Assembly (NCBI GenBank): GCA_903884185.1 | Contig: CAISDV010000108.1 | Location: forward strand, 1-34,631 | Reading direction: 5' to 3' | DNA length: 34,631 bases | Source of the DNA: an uncultured Chitinophagaceae bacterium | GTDB lineage: Bacteria; Bacteroidota; Bacteroidia; Chitinophagales; Chitinophagaceae | In this document: positions 8,206 to 16,825 of the stretch, in pieces | Layout of the letters: every line of letters starts with the position of its first letter | Position numbering within the stretch: position 1 is the stretch's first letter | Translations under genes and position numbers: made by a program | The notes under the pieces: generated by a model | Databases searched by the model: none | What the model saw: the letters and a program-made list of their open reading frames with translations, nothing else | What the model was told of the DNA's origin: nothing

Positions 8206-8991
8206 CTACTCATGCACCACCAATACCGGCACAGAACTGTGATAGGTAAGGTTCTTGGTATCGCTTGCCTTGAACAATTTATGCAGAAGAGAATGATCTT
8301 TCTGGATAGTAATGACAAGATCAATATCTTTTTCTGTAGCAAAAAGATGAATAGCATCTTCCCTATCAAATAAGCGGATGAAATAAAACTCAGGGTTGAA
8401 TTCTTTGAACAGATCCTGTAGCGCTTTCTTCTCTTTTTCATAAGATTCAGTTATCGCTACATAATGGTCGCTGTTCACATTTACGATATTCAATTTTGGT
8501 TTAAATGTTTTCAGGAACTTTTTGATAGGCTCTACGGGTGTGCTGTAATACGCATTCTGCATATCTGAAGCCAACATCACATTTTTGATATCACTGTATT
8601 CAGCGTTTTCCTGGACGATCAAAACCGGACATACTTTTCTTTCAGCCATTTTGAGTGTGTTGCTTCCGATAAATTTCTGTGCCAGGGCAGACCGGCCGGT
8701 GATGCCCATCACGATCAGGTTGGCAGCTTGTATTTTCACTTCTTTTTCCAGCTCGTCGATCAAATCGGAACCTTGTTTCAGAAGGGTAGTAATTTTTACA
8801 GGATTTTTTTCTGTAAGCACTATCTGCAATCTTCCTAATTCGCTTGCCGCTTCAGCTTCATCGGATGGGGAATTGTACATGTGGTACAGTACCATCGTGA
8901 GGCCTTTATGGTCTTTTACCAACTGCGACGCATAATGAGCTGCATTGTAAGAGGTAGTAGAAAAGTCGATTGGAACAATAATATTCGTCAT
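8206..8991 (-). CDS. Universal stress protein, tandem UspA domains
   Basis: A 261-aa cytoplasmic stress protein made of two UspA-like halves. The first half starts NIIVPIDFSTTSYNA and has the ATP-binding motif G-x2-G-x9-G-S (G96, G99, G109, S110; GITGRSALAQKFIGS). The second half (from about residue 135, VMLASDMQ) ends SSVPVLVVHE but lacks the glycine motif, having IQKDHSLLHKLFKASDT instead. Only the N-terminal half is therefore likely to bind nucleotide. A good -7 box lies 24 bases upstream. The stop is three bases from a dispersed repeat. Such tandem proteins are common in Bacteroidota; the specific stress signal is unknown. Confidence 0.92.
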   Translation of the reverse strand: MTNIIVPIDFSTTSYNAAHYASQLVKDHKGLTMVLYHMYNSPSDEAEAASELGRLQIVLTEKNPVKITTLLKQGSDLIDELEKEVKIQAANLIVMGITGRSALAQKFIGSNTLKMAERKVCPVLIVQENAEYSDIKNVMLASDMQNAYYSTPVEPIKKFLKTFKPKLNIVNVNSDHYVAITESYEKEKKALQDLFKEFNPEFYFIRLFDREDAIHLFATEKDIDLVITIQKDHSLLHKLFKASDTKNLTYHSSVPVLVVHE

Positions 8992-9014
8992 AAACAGTTT
9001 GATTTACTATGCCG

Positions 9015-9022
9015 CAAAATTA
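9015..9022 (-). promoter_or_regulatory. Universal stress protein promoter -7 box
   Basis: Read on the minus strand, TAATTTTG matches TAnnTTTG and is followed by CGGC, the same extension seen at efp. It lies 23 bases upstream of the ATG at 8991, in the short gap after rarA, so the stress gene can be transcribed independently. Confidence 0.55.
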
Positions 9023-9057
9023 GGGGGAGAAGGGGAGCGGGAGAAATGATATTACGG

Positions 9058-10326
9058 TTAATACCCATATTTTTTCCCCCATTTTTCCTTGAGTGATTTC
9101 CTTAGTTCATTCTCCCTGGCATTGTTACCGGGGTCATAGAAGGTGGTTCCGGCAATCTTTTCGGGCAAATACTCCTGCTCCTTGAAATTGCCCTCATAAC
9201 TGTGTGAATATTTATAGTCCTTGCCATAATCCATGTCCTTCATGAGCTTGGTAGGTGCATTGCGGATATGCAAAGGAACGGGCAGGTCGCCATGTTGTTT
9301 TACCGCAGCCAACGCTTCGCCAATGGCCATATATGCTGCGTTGCTTTTGGGTGAGGAGGCGAGGTAAGTGGCACACTGCGATAAAATAATCCTGCTTTCG
9401 GGATAACCAATTTTATTGACCGCATCAAATGTGGCATTAGCCAGCAGCAGTGCATTCGGATTGGCATTGCCGATATCCTCGCTTGCAAGGATCAGCATAC
9501 GGCGTGCAATGAATTTTACATCTTCACCGCCTTCTATCATTCGCGCCAGCCAATACACTGCACCATTGGGATCACTGCCGCGCATGCTTTTGATAAAAGC
9601 TGAAATAATATCATAATGCTGCTCACCGCTTTTATCATATAACGCGATCTTTTTTTGTGCCACCGACATGACAAGTTGATCAGTGATCTCTACACCGTTT
9701 TTACTTTGCTGTGAATCTGCCACCAGTTCCAGTAAGTTCAACAATTTCCTTGCATCACCACCCGAAATATTGATCAGCGCTTCGGTTTCTTTTAGTGCGA
9801 TATTTTTTTTCTTCAGCTCTTCATCCTTTTCAATGGCGTGTTTCAACAATTCTATCAAGCCTGCTTCCTGCAATGGTTTCAGCACATATACCTGGCAGCG
9901 GCTAAGTAAGGCGGAATTCACTTCAAAGGATGGGTTCTCCGTAGTCGCGCCAATCAAAGTGATGATACCTTTTTCTACTGCACCCAATAAAGCATCCTGC
10001 TGGCCTTTATTAAAACGGTGTATCTCATCAATAAAAAGTATCGCGCCTGAAGTTTCTTTTGCAGATTCGATCACTTCGCGTACTTCCTTTACACCACTGC
10101 TAATGGCGCTTAATTGGAAATAAGGGGCTTTCAATGTGTGCGCAATAATATTGGCAATGGTTGTTTTGCCAACACCCGGTGCACCCCAAAGGATCATCGA
10201 TGGAATTTTTCCCTGTTCAATGGCTGCGCGAAGGATGCTTCCTTTGCCGGTGAGATGTTCCTGTCCAACCAGGTCATCCAAAACCGAAGGGCGCATTCTT
10301 TCAGCAAGGGGAGTGGAGCTGTTCAT
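9058..10326 (-). CDS. rarA: Replication-associated recombination protein A (RarA/MgsA), AAA+ ATPase
   Basis: A 422-aa homologue of E. coli RarA, yeast Mgs1 and human WRNIP1, which act at stalled replication forks. It has PLAERMRPSVLDDLVGQEHL at the N-terminus, Walker A GAPGVGKTT (residues 48-56), Walker B ILFIDEIHRF (D100, E101), sensor 1 GATTENPSFEVN, and the Arg-finger region ALLSRCQVYVL. The C-terminal tetramerisation domain includes DPNGAVYWLARMIEGGEDVKFIARRM and ends with PEKIAGTTFYDPG. Length and start are normal for the family. It is last in a same-strand run, 32 bases after the small membrane protein, so it may share transcription with the ATP-grasp cluster, although a functional link is not established. 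Confidence 0.97.
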   Translation of the reverse strand: MNSSTPLAERMRPSVLDDLVGQEHLTGKGSILRAAIEQGKIPSMILWGAPGVGKTTIANIIAHTLKAPYFQLSAISSGVKEVREVIESAKETSGAILFIDEIHRFNKGQQDALLGAVEKGIITLIGATTENPSFEVNSALLSRCQVYVLKPLQEAGLIELLKHAIEKDEELKKKNIALKETEALINISGGDARKLLNLLELVADSQQSKNGVEITDQLVMSVAQKKIALYDKSGEQHYDIISAFIKSMRGSDPNGAVYWLARMIEGGEDVKFIARRMLILASEDIGNANPNALLLANATFDAVNKIGYPESRIILSQCATYLASSPKSNAAYMAIGEALAAVKQHGDLPVPLHIRNAPTKLMKDMDYGKDYKYSHSYEGNFKEQEYLPEKIAGTTFYDPGNNARENELRKSLKEKWGKKYGY

Positions 10327-10358
10327 AAAGGAAAAGTAAGAAAAAATCCTGCCATTTT

Positions 10359-10874
10359 TTATTCCACCTGAAACACATGCTTGTACAATTTCAGCATACG
10401 GAAGGTAAGGATCACGTGAACCAGGAGAACAATAGATAAAGCAAGCATAATACCAGCCATGTATTTGATTGTTTGAATAGATCTGGGATCGGTTATTTCG
10501 GCAGGGACTGCAGTTTTTTGATCTGCTGAAAACTTAGCTAATGCCTGTTTAAATAATTCAGGGTCACTGACAAACATCAACATTCCAATCACAGCAAGTA
10601 AACCCAGAAAGACATATATAATTGTAACTACTGCATTTGCCCTTATCCAATCCCGTAATGATTTTTTGCAGGGCTGTGCATTCTTAATTCCCTTTTGCAG
10701 AAAAATAAAACTGCAGAAAATATAAATAGGAACGCAGGCAAATATGAAAGTAAAGAGCATAAAAATGGGATTCCCGAATACTTGTATCATTGCAGTTAAC
10801 GCCTGCAAACCAAAGTAAGCCCCAAATGGCAGAAGAATGTAAGTGAGTACCCTGTAAACCGGTAAAATTTTCAT
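10359..10874 (-). CDS. Small four-helix membrane protein, function unknown
   Basis: A 171-aa integral membrane protein with four predicted transmembrane segments: YILLPFGAYFGLQALTAMI, FMLFTFIFACVPIYIFCSFI, AVVTIIYVFLGLLAVIGMLM and MAGIMLALSIVLLVHVILTF. A soluble loop between helices 3 and 4 is rich in charged residues (FKQALAKFSADQKTAVP). I use the ATG at 10874 (MKILPVYR), not the upstream in-frame codon that adds 11 polar residues. It lies 39 bases downstream of the transglutaminase gene and 32 bases upstream of rarA on the same strand, so it may be an operon member. I recognise no family. Confidence 0.75.
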   Translation of the reverse strand: MKILPVYRVLTYILLPFGAYFGLQALTAMIQVFGNPIFMLFTFIFACVPIYIFCSFIFLQKGIKNAQPCKKSLRDWIRANAVVTIIYVFLGLLAVIGMLMFVSDPELFKQALAKFSADQKTAVPAEITDPRSIQTIKYMAGIMLALSIVLLVHVILTFRMLKLYKHVFQVE

Positions 10875-10913
10875 GTAGTTGAATTTCTGTGCCGCAAGAT
10901 GCAACAATTTTTC

Positions 10914-11861
10914 TTATTGCTGCTGTTGTCCTGCAAAACCTTCATCGATCAATAGTTCTTCTTTATCAATTGGAAGGATCTCCATCTTAACATTATTCTT
11001 TTCTTCAAATACCTGGCCATCCTCATATCCCACAGAAACATATACCGATAACTTCTGCCTCGCAGGCCCTTTAAAACTTCCCTTTACAGGGGTGCAATCG
11101 TTGAAATGCTTGCCCACGGCAAGTTTGATATGGGTATTGGTGACCCAAACATTATTAGTAGGATCAATACCTGCAAAACCATGACCGGGTATCCAGGCTT
11201 CTACCCATGCATGTGTTGCGCCTTCACCACGCATACCATTTTTATTGGGGCAAATATATCCGCTCACATAACGGCAGGGAATATTAAGTGTTCTCAGTAT
11301 CTGCAACATCAGGTGTGCAAAATCCTGGCACACACCGGCGCGGACATTCATAATTTCATCAACAGTTGTTTCAATATTCGTAATGCCCTTGATGTATTGA
11401 AAATATTTGAAAATATATTCACTGCATGATTCCACTATAGCGGCAACATTTTTATTCCCCTGTTGTAATTGTTCCGCGATCTCTTCAATACTTTTTTGTG
11501 TCTCGATATTAGCCGGTTTACTGATCTCGAGCAGTTGCAGGTTGCCGGCCACTTCTTCTCTTAATTGTTGCAGGCTTGTTTGAAAATTAACGCGTAACTG
11601 TGATGGTGCTGTAGTGCGGACAGTAAGTTTACTTTCTATGATCAGTTCTTTGTGTGGGGGAAGAAGATTGAACAACCCGGTCTTGTTTCCCCAGTAATCC
11701 AAAAATGTGTACACTTCAGGATATCCGGTGATATTGAGTTCCTGCTGCAATACTTCCTGGTCATCACACAGGTAAGGAAATATTTTTATTTCGTTGGAGC
11801 TTTCTTTTACCGGCCTGTCGTATTCGTATTTTGTAATGTGGTGTATCTTAAAGATCGGCAT
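10914..11861 (-). CDS. Transglutaminase-like cysteine protease, ATP-grasp cluster member
   Basis: A 315-aa protein with the N-terminal beta domain common to bacterial transglutaminase-like proteins (FKIHHITKYEYDRPVKES) and a papain-fold catalytic core. The triad is complete: C178 in GVCQDFAH, H217 in ATHAWVEAW, D233 in GIDPTNN. Such enzymes usually cleave or transfer peptide amide bonds. There is no signal peptide, so it is probably cytoplasmic. It starts nine bases after the alpha-E gene. Families of this type are regularly adjacent to alpha-E and circularly permuted ATP-grasp genes, in which a peptide is thought to be built and then processed. The substrate is unknown. Confidence 0.92.
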   Translation of the reverse strand: MPIFKIHHITKYEYDRPVKESSNEIKIFPYLCDDQEVLQQELNITGYPEVYTFLDYWGNKTGLFNLLPPHKELIIESKLTVRTTAPSQLRVNFQTSLQQLREEVAGNLQLLEISKPANIETQKSIEEIAEQLQQGNKNVAAIVESCSEYIFKYFQYIKGITNIETTVDEIMNVRAGVCQDFAHLMLQILRTLNIPCRYVSGYICPNKNGMRGEGATHAWVEAWIPGHGFAGIDPTNNVWVTNTHIKLAVGKHFNDCTPVKGSFKGPARQKLSVYVSVGYEDGQVFEEKNNVKMEILPIDKEELLIDEGFAGQQQQ

Positions 11862-11870
11862 ACAAATAAA

Positions 11871-12812
11871 TTAAGAATAAGAAAAGAAATGTTCGGCCAG
11901 CTGTTTGCTGAAGCTTACCAGTTCTCTCCGGGTTTCGTTCAAATAAGGCTGCAAGGTAGTTTGATCAAGTGATTGAAAATCGGTGTATTTGATCCTGCTT
12001 AACAATCTTCCCAATGATCTTGCCAGCGCCTGTTTTTCTTTGTCGTTATTATTCTGAATAGTTTCCTGGAAATATTTATCTACTCTTTTTAAAGTATATA
12101 AAACGCTTCTTGTAAAATTTGAATTAAAGAGAACCTGGTGCAATACGTTGCTGGTATGATTGCTGTTATGATAGGTTTTCAAATGCAGCTCATAGCCTGA
12201 TAATGAGAGCAGGAGCGGGCGCCAGTGCAGCATGTCTTTTTCCTCTTCCAAACTATAACTCACCTCGCTGAAATATTTATTGGTCATTTCAAGCGTAAGC
12301 AAGCAACGCTCAATATAACGGCCCAGGCTCATGAAATTCCAGCCCATACCACGCGGCATGGTAGCATCTGCCACACCATTATATAAAATTGAATCAGTGG
12401 TCAGTTTCTCAATCGTTTCCATTGCTTCAAAACCGCTTAATTTCAATTCGGTGTGTGGCTGGTTGACGAGATGATACATTTGGTTTACCTGTTCCCAAAC
12501 TTCTTTGGTGATATGATCCTGTACACCTCTTGCATTTTCTCTTGCACGGGTGATCATTACTTTCAGTGAGTTGAGGTTGGTAGTGTCGAGTAACAATCGA
12601 TGTAGCGATGCTTCCGTATCATCTTTTAATTGTGCGAGTTCTTCTTTATCACTATTGGTAAAAATTTCCAGTACAGGTTGCCAGGAGAGATGTTCGTTAA
12701 TGCCTTTATCAAGCAGCAGGATATAATTGGTTGAAGTGGCACGCAACAAGCCGTCACTCCGTTCCATATAACGGTTTAGCCAAAACATCGAATCTGCAAT
12801 TCTACTCAGCAT
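11871..12812 (-). CDS. Alpha-E domain protein (DUF403)
   Basis: A 313-aa all-helical protein matching the alpha-E family throughout: MLSRIADSMFWLNRYMERSDG at the start, ITRARENARGVQDHITKEVWEQVNQ, the MPRGMGWNFMSLGRYIERCL motif, and SVLYTLKRVDKYF. Its biochemical role is not established; it consistently accompanies circularly permuted ATP-grasp and transglutaminase genes, and a scaffold or catalytic partner role has been proposed. It lies 21 bases after the ATP-grasp gene and 9 bases before the transglutaminase gene, so the three form one tight transcription unit. Confidence 0.93.
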   Translation of the reverse strand: MLSRIADSMFWLNRYMERSDGLLRATSTNYILLLDKGINEHLSWQPVLEIFTNSDKEELAQLKDDTEASLHRLLLDTTNLNSLKVMITRARENARGVQDHITKEVWEQVNQMYHLVNQPHTELKLSGFEAMETIEKLTTDSILYNGVADATMPRGMGWNFMSLGRYIERCLLTLEMTNKYFSEVSYSLEEEKDMLHWRPLLLSLSGYELHLKTYHNSNHTSNVLHQVLFNSNFTRSVLYTLKRVDKYFQETIQNNNDKEKQALARSLGRLLSRIKYTDFQSLDQTTLQPYLNETRRELVSFSKQLAEHFFSYS

Positions 12813-12833
12813 TTTTAAATGTTTAAACCTTTG

Positions 12834-14279
12834 TTAGTCCACTACCCATGTATCCTTACTGCCGCCACCTTGTGACGAGTTTACAACAAGCGATCCTTCT
12901 TTCAATGCCACCCTTGTTAAACCTCCCGGAACTATCTCAATACCATTTGGCCCACACAATGCATAAGGGCGCAGGTCTACATGCCTTGCCACAAACTTTC
13001 CATTTAAAAAGCAAGGCACGGTAGATAATTTAATAATAGGCTGGCCAATAAAACTCCTTGGGTCTTCTTCCACAGCTATTTTAAATTCATCAATTTCTTT
13101 TTCTGAAGCAGTATTACCCATCAGCATACCATAGCCTCCTGATTGATTGGTGCGCTTGATGACCATCTTGCCAATATTTTTAAACACATGTTCACGCGCT
13201 TCTTTATCACTCATTTCATAAGTGGGAACATTGGGAAGCAAGGGTTCTTCATTCAAGTAATAACGGATCATCGCCGGCACATAATTATACACAGCTTTAT
13301 CATCTGCAACACCATTGCCCATTGCATTTACAATAGCAATATTCCCCTTCCTGTATGCGCCCACAAGCCCGGGTACACCCAATGCACTATCATGTTTAAA
13401 AACCAAAGGATCTAAAAAATCATCATCCACTCTCCTGTAAATAACATGCACCTGTTGCAACCCATTCGTTGTCTTCATGTATACCTTGTGATTGTCTACC
13501 ACTAGGTCGCGGCCCTCTACCAGCGCTACTCCCATCTGCCTGGCAAGAAAAGTATGTTCGTAATAAGCGGAATTAAAAACACCCGGCGTGAGTAGCACTA
13601 CGGTTGGATTAGATAGTTGCTGTGGTGCCAGAGACAATAATATCTGGTGCAACAACAAAGGATAATTATTCACCATCCGCACTTTATTGGATGCCAGCAT
13701 TTCGGGAAATATTCTTTTTGTCACTTCCCTGTTCTCCAACATATAGCTAACTCCTGAAGGCGTTCGTAAATTGTCTTCAAGAATATAAAAAGTACCATCA
13801 TCACCACGGATCAGGTCAATACCGCTGATATGTACATAAATATCATAAGGCACTTTGATACCAAAGGCTTCGCGGGTATAATGCGGGCATGACGCGATCA
13901 GGTCTGCTGAAACGATCTTGTCTTTGATGATCTGCTGTTCAGAATAAATGTCTTTCAGAAAAAGGTTGAGTGCTTTTAATCTTTGCTGGATGCCTTTCTC
14001 AACATGCTCCCATTCTTTTGCTGTGATGATACGTGGAATAATATCGAAGGGAAAGATGCGTTCAATGCCGGCATTGTCGCTGTAAACGGTAAAAGTAATT
14101 CCCTGGTTCATGAAGAGCTCGCCTGCCAGCCTGTCTTTTAGCTGAAGCGCAGCTACATCAAAATGTTTTAATGCTTCTATCATTTTACCATACTGCTCGC
14201 GGACACTTCGCCCATCGGTCATTTCATCCCAGATCCCCGGCGATAAAAGGTATTCTTTGAGTAACTGTTCGCTGCTCAT
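12834..14279 (-). CDS. Circularly permuted type 2 ATP-grasp protein
   Basis: A 481-aa member of the DUF404/DUF407 ATP-grasp family, predicted to ligate carboxylates to amines using ATP. Family hallmarks are GITFTVYSDNAGIERIFPFD, the DLIRGDDGTFYILEDNLRTPSGVSY segment, VDDDFLDPLVF, NAMGNGVADDK and the nucleotide-binding strand VIKRTNQSGGYGM. Homologues begin about 15 residues before the WDEM motif, which favours the ATG at 14279 (MSSEQLLKEY, preceded by AGGA). An ATG at 14318 and a TTG at 14333 are in-frame alternatives. It is first in the ATP-grasp, alpha-E, transglutaminase operon and is followed after 21 bases by alpha-E. No Anbu proteasome-like gene, a frequent partner elsewhere, lies in the window. 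Confidence 0.92.
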   Translation of the reverse strand: MSSEQLLKEYLLSPGIWDEMTDGRSVREQYGKMIEALKHFDVAALQLKDRLAGELFMNQGITFTVYSDNAGIERIFPFDIIPRIITAKEWEHVEKGIQQRLKALNLFLKDIYSEQQIIKDKIVSADLIASCPHYTREAFGIKVPYDIYVHISGIDLIRGDDGTFYILEDNLRTPSGVSYMLENREVTKRIFPEMLASNKVRMVNNYPLLLHQILLSLAPQQLSNPTVVLLTPGVFNSAYYEHTFLARQMGVALVEGRDLVVDNHKVYMKTTNGLQQVHVIYRRVDDDFLDPLVFKHDSALGVPGLVGAYRKGNIAIVNAMGNGVADDKAVYNYVPAMIRYYLNEEPLLPNVPTYEMSDKEAREHVFKNIGKMVIKRTNQSGGYGMLMGNTASEKEIDEFKIAVEEDPRSFIGQPIIKLSTVPCFLNGKFVARHVDLRPYALCGPNGIEIVPGGLTRVALKEGSLVVNSSQGGGSKDTWVVD

Positions 14280-14396
14280 TGCGTCCTGATTTGGTAAAAA
14301 CAAAAATTGCTTGGCCATAAAAATGGTAAGCAATCGTTCGTTGAATGAATATAGTAAAAAAAGGAATGTACAGGTGGAATTTTCCTGCTTTATGGT

Positions 14397-16223
14397 TTAT
14401 TTTAAGTTGAGTTTTATCTGTAATTCTTCAAATTGTTTTTCATCAATGGGGCCGGGAGCATCGAGCATTACATCCCTACCTGAATTGTTTTTTGGGAATG
14501 CAATAAAATCACGAATGCTTTCACTTCCGCCCAATATCGAACAGAGCCTGTCGAACCCAAATGCAATGCCACCATGCGGAGGTGCACCATATTCAAATGC
14601 GCCCAGCAGGAAGCCAAATTTATGGAGTGATTCTTCTTCACTCATACCCAAAGCAGCAAACATTTTTTCCTGCAGCCCGCGTTGGAAAATTCGGATAGAA
14701 CCACCGCCGATCTCGTTACCATTTAAGACCATATCGTATGCATTGGCCTTGATGTTAGCGTAAGGATGTTTCAAGTATTCAGCAGCATTTTCTATGACAG
14801 GATTATTATTGATCATCACTTCAATATCACTCGGTTTGGGTGAAGTGAAAGGATGATGCCTTGCTACCCACCTGTTATCTTCTTCAGCATATTCAAACAA
14901 TGGGAAATCAAGCACCCATAATAACCTGAACTCATCATCTTTTCTGAAACCAAGGCGCTTGCCCATTTCAAGGCGCAATTCGCTGGTTGCTTTTCTTGTG
15001 CGTTCTTCTGCTCCGGCTAATACTAAAACAAGATCACCCGATTTTGCATCCGCAGATTCTGCAATAGCCTTTAATTTTTCTTCGCTGTAAAATTTATCTA
15101 CACTGCTTTTGAAAGTTCCGTCTGTATTGCATTTGATGTAAACCAAGCCTTTCATTCCTATCTGTGGGCGTTTCACCCATTCAGTTAGTTCATCGGTTTG
15201 TTTACGGGTATATTCACTGCATCCCGGTGCAGCAATGGCCAGAACTGTTTCAGCGCCATCAAATACAGCAAAATTTGCGCCGTCAATTAATGCCGATATA
15301 TTTTTTTGTGAAGGGAATGTATGTGAGGGAAATTTCAGGTTAGATATCTTCATGCCAAAGCGGATATCCGGTTTATCATTTCCATAATTCCACATCGCAT
15401 CTTCCCAGTTCATTCTTTCCACTTTATCGGTATAGTCAATCCCTTTTACATCTTTGAATATTCGTTTGATCAGGTTCTCAAACATATTCAGGATGTCTTC
15501 CTGTTCTACAAAAGCCATTTCACAGTCGATCTGTGTAAATTCCGGCTGCCTATCAGCACGCAAATCTTCATCCCTGAAACATTTTACGATCTGGTAATAA
15601 CGGTCGTACCCGCTCACCATCAATAATTGTTTGAATGTTTGGGGCGATTGTGGCAAAGCATAGAATTGTCCGGCATTCATTCTTGACGGAACAACAAAAT
15701 CTCTGGCGCCTTCAGGGGTCGATTTAATCAGAAAAGGTGTTTCAATATCCATGAAGTTGTTTTCATGGAGATAATTTCTTGTGGAACGGCTCACGGCATA
15801 ACGCAGTTCCAGGTTCTTCTTTACGGCATTGCGGCGAAGATCAAGGAAACGGTATTTCATGCGAATATCATCGCCACCATCTGTATCATCCTGGATGGTG
15901 AAAGGTGGTGTAGCTGATTTATTGAGGATGGAAAATTCTGATACAACAATTTCGATATCACCCGTAGGAATATTTGCATTCTTACTGCTGCGTTCACTCA
16001 CTTTCCCTTTTGCCTGTAGAACAAATTCACGTCCCAGTGGTTGGGCATCAAGTTGGGCACTCATTTCTTCACCAAACAATAATTGGGTGATGCCATATCG
16101 GTCGCGCAGGTCCACAAAAGTGATGGCCCCGAATTTCCTGACTGTCTGTACCCAGCCGGCAAGTGTTACTGACTGGCCTGAATGCTGGTTTTTTAACTCT
16201 CCACAAGTGTGCGAACGATACAT
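14397..16223 (-). CDS. aspS: Aspartyl-tRNA synthetase
   Basis: A 608-aa class IIb synthetase that charges tRNA-Asp. It has an N-terminal OB-fold anticodon-binding domain ([23 protein letters not shown], residues ~18-105), catalytic motif 2 ([19 protein letters not shown]), a bacterial GAD insertion (about 300-420), [19 protein letters not shown], and motif 3 ([15 protein letters not shown]). Length matches bacterial AspRS (~590-610). The GAD domain makes it the bacterial type; whether it also charges tRNA-Asn cannot be judged here. The ATG at 16223 follows a family B repeat by seven bases, and a -7 box lies about 130 bases upstream, so the leader is long and carries the repeat. Confidence 0.97.
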   Translation of the reverse strand: MYRSHTCGELKNQHSGQSVTLAGWVQTVRKFGAITFVDLRDRYGITQLLFGEEMSAQLDAQPLGREFVLQAKGKVSERSSKNANIPTGDIEIVVSEFSILNKSATPPFTIQDDTDGGDDIRMKYRFLDLRRNAVKKNLELRYAVSRSTRNYLHENNFMDIETPFLIKSTPEGARDFVVPSRMNAGQFYALPQSPQTFKQLLMVSGYDRYYQIVKCFRDEDLRADRQPEFTQIDCEMAFVEQEDILNMFENLIKRIFKDVKGIDYTDKVERMNWEDAMWNYGNDKPDIRFGMKISNLKFPSHTFPSQKNISALIDGANFAVFDGAETVLAIAAPGCSEYTRKQTDELTEWVKRPQIGMKGLVYIKCNTDGTFKSSVDKFYSEEKLKAIAESADAKSGDLVLVLAGAEERTRKATSELRLEMGKRLGFRKDDEFRLLWVLDFPLFEYAEEDNRWVARHHPFTSPKPSDIEVMINNNPVIENAAEYLKHPYANIKANAYDMVLNGNEIGGGSIRIFQRGLQEKMFAALGMSEEESLHKFGFLLGAFEYGAPPHGGIAFGFDRLCSILGGSESIRDFIAFPKNNSGRDVMLDAPGPIDEKQFEELQIKLNLK

Positions 16224-16230
16224 TTCTTCA

Positions 16231-16258
16231 ATTTACGATGTTAGATGTACGATGTACG
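16231..16258 (-). repeat. Dispersed repeat, family B, in the aspS leader
   Basis: On the minus strand this reads CGTACATCGTACATC, two variable bases, then ACATCGTAAAT, ending seven bases before the aspS ATG. An identical arrangement with two different spacer bases lies ten bases before the efp ATG (28737-28764), in the same orientation relative to the gene. Confidence 0.75.
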
Positions 16259-16351
16259 ATTTGTTCAGTATTTGATAAGGCGTTGAAGTGTGCGACGCAA
16301 CAATGCTTAATAGTAGTACAAAAGCTTGCTACATCAATACTTTAACGGCTG

Positions 16352-16359
16352 CAAATATA
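16352..16359 (-). promoter_or_regulatory. aspS promoter -7 box
   Basis: TATATTTG on the minus strand fits TAnnTTTG and is followed by CAGCC. It predicts a leader of roughly 120 bases before the aspS ATG, containing the family B repeat and a segment (about 16270-16340) with nothing I can assign. Confidence 0.5.
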
Positions 16360-16374
16360 ACCAAACAGGGCGGC

Positions 16375-16785
16375 TTATAGGGTTTCGAGTTCATTTTTAT
16401 GGCGGGGCTTCCAGTACAAATAATAGAACGAGAGAATGAGGATACCAATGCCAAAAGGAATGATCGCCAAATGTTTGTAAGTGATTGCCCCCGAAATGGT
16501 ATCTGCATCAAAATGCATGAACTCGCTGATCATCCAGTATGCATTGGCGGTGATCCAGAAAGAGATGGCCACATTATGACATAATTCCGAAACAAATTGC
16601 CTTGTACGGTATGCGATGACGATAGAAATGATCAATGTTGGAAAGATCATGGCAATACCCAACGGCCGCCAGATCATGCACCAGGAAATATCTTTCAGGA
16701 GCCAGAATACAATATGCATGTTTTCCATTTTGCGGAAACTGAGTGGAATGCTGTAGGTGGGTTCGGCAGAAGCGGTCTGGCTCAT
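16375..16785 (-). CDS. Small membrane protein, function unknown
   Basis: A 136-aa integral membrane protein. Hydrophobic segments are around residues 24-40 (MHIVFWLLKDISWCMIW), 42-59 (LGIAMIFPTLIISIVIAY), 72-88 (VAISFWITANAYWMISEF) and 104-125 (HLAIIPFGIGILILSFYYLYW), ending in a basic cytoplasmic tail. The Trp- and His-rich profile resembles short hypothetical membrane proteins of Bacteroidota; I know no function. It follows the DAO-type gene by 40 bases on the same strand and may be co-transcribed with it. Confidence 0.75.
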   Translation of the reverse strand: MSQTASAEPTYSIPLSFRKMENMHIVFWLLKDISWCMIWRPLGIAMIFPTLIISIVIAYRTRQFVSELCHNVAISFWITANAYWMISEFMHFDADTISGAITYKHLAIIPFGIGILILSFYYLYWKPRHKNELETL

Positions 16786-16825
16786 GGCTGTTTTGTTTGG
16801 CGTGAGAAATAAAAATAATGAATGA

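Noticed and set aside
16270-16345. Short plus-strand frame and possible extra repeat (GTGTGCGACGCAAC) before aspS
   Set aside because: Only one copy is visible here, and the frame has no start context or coding character.
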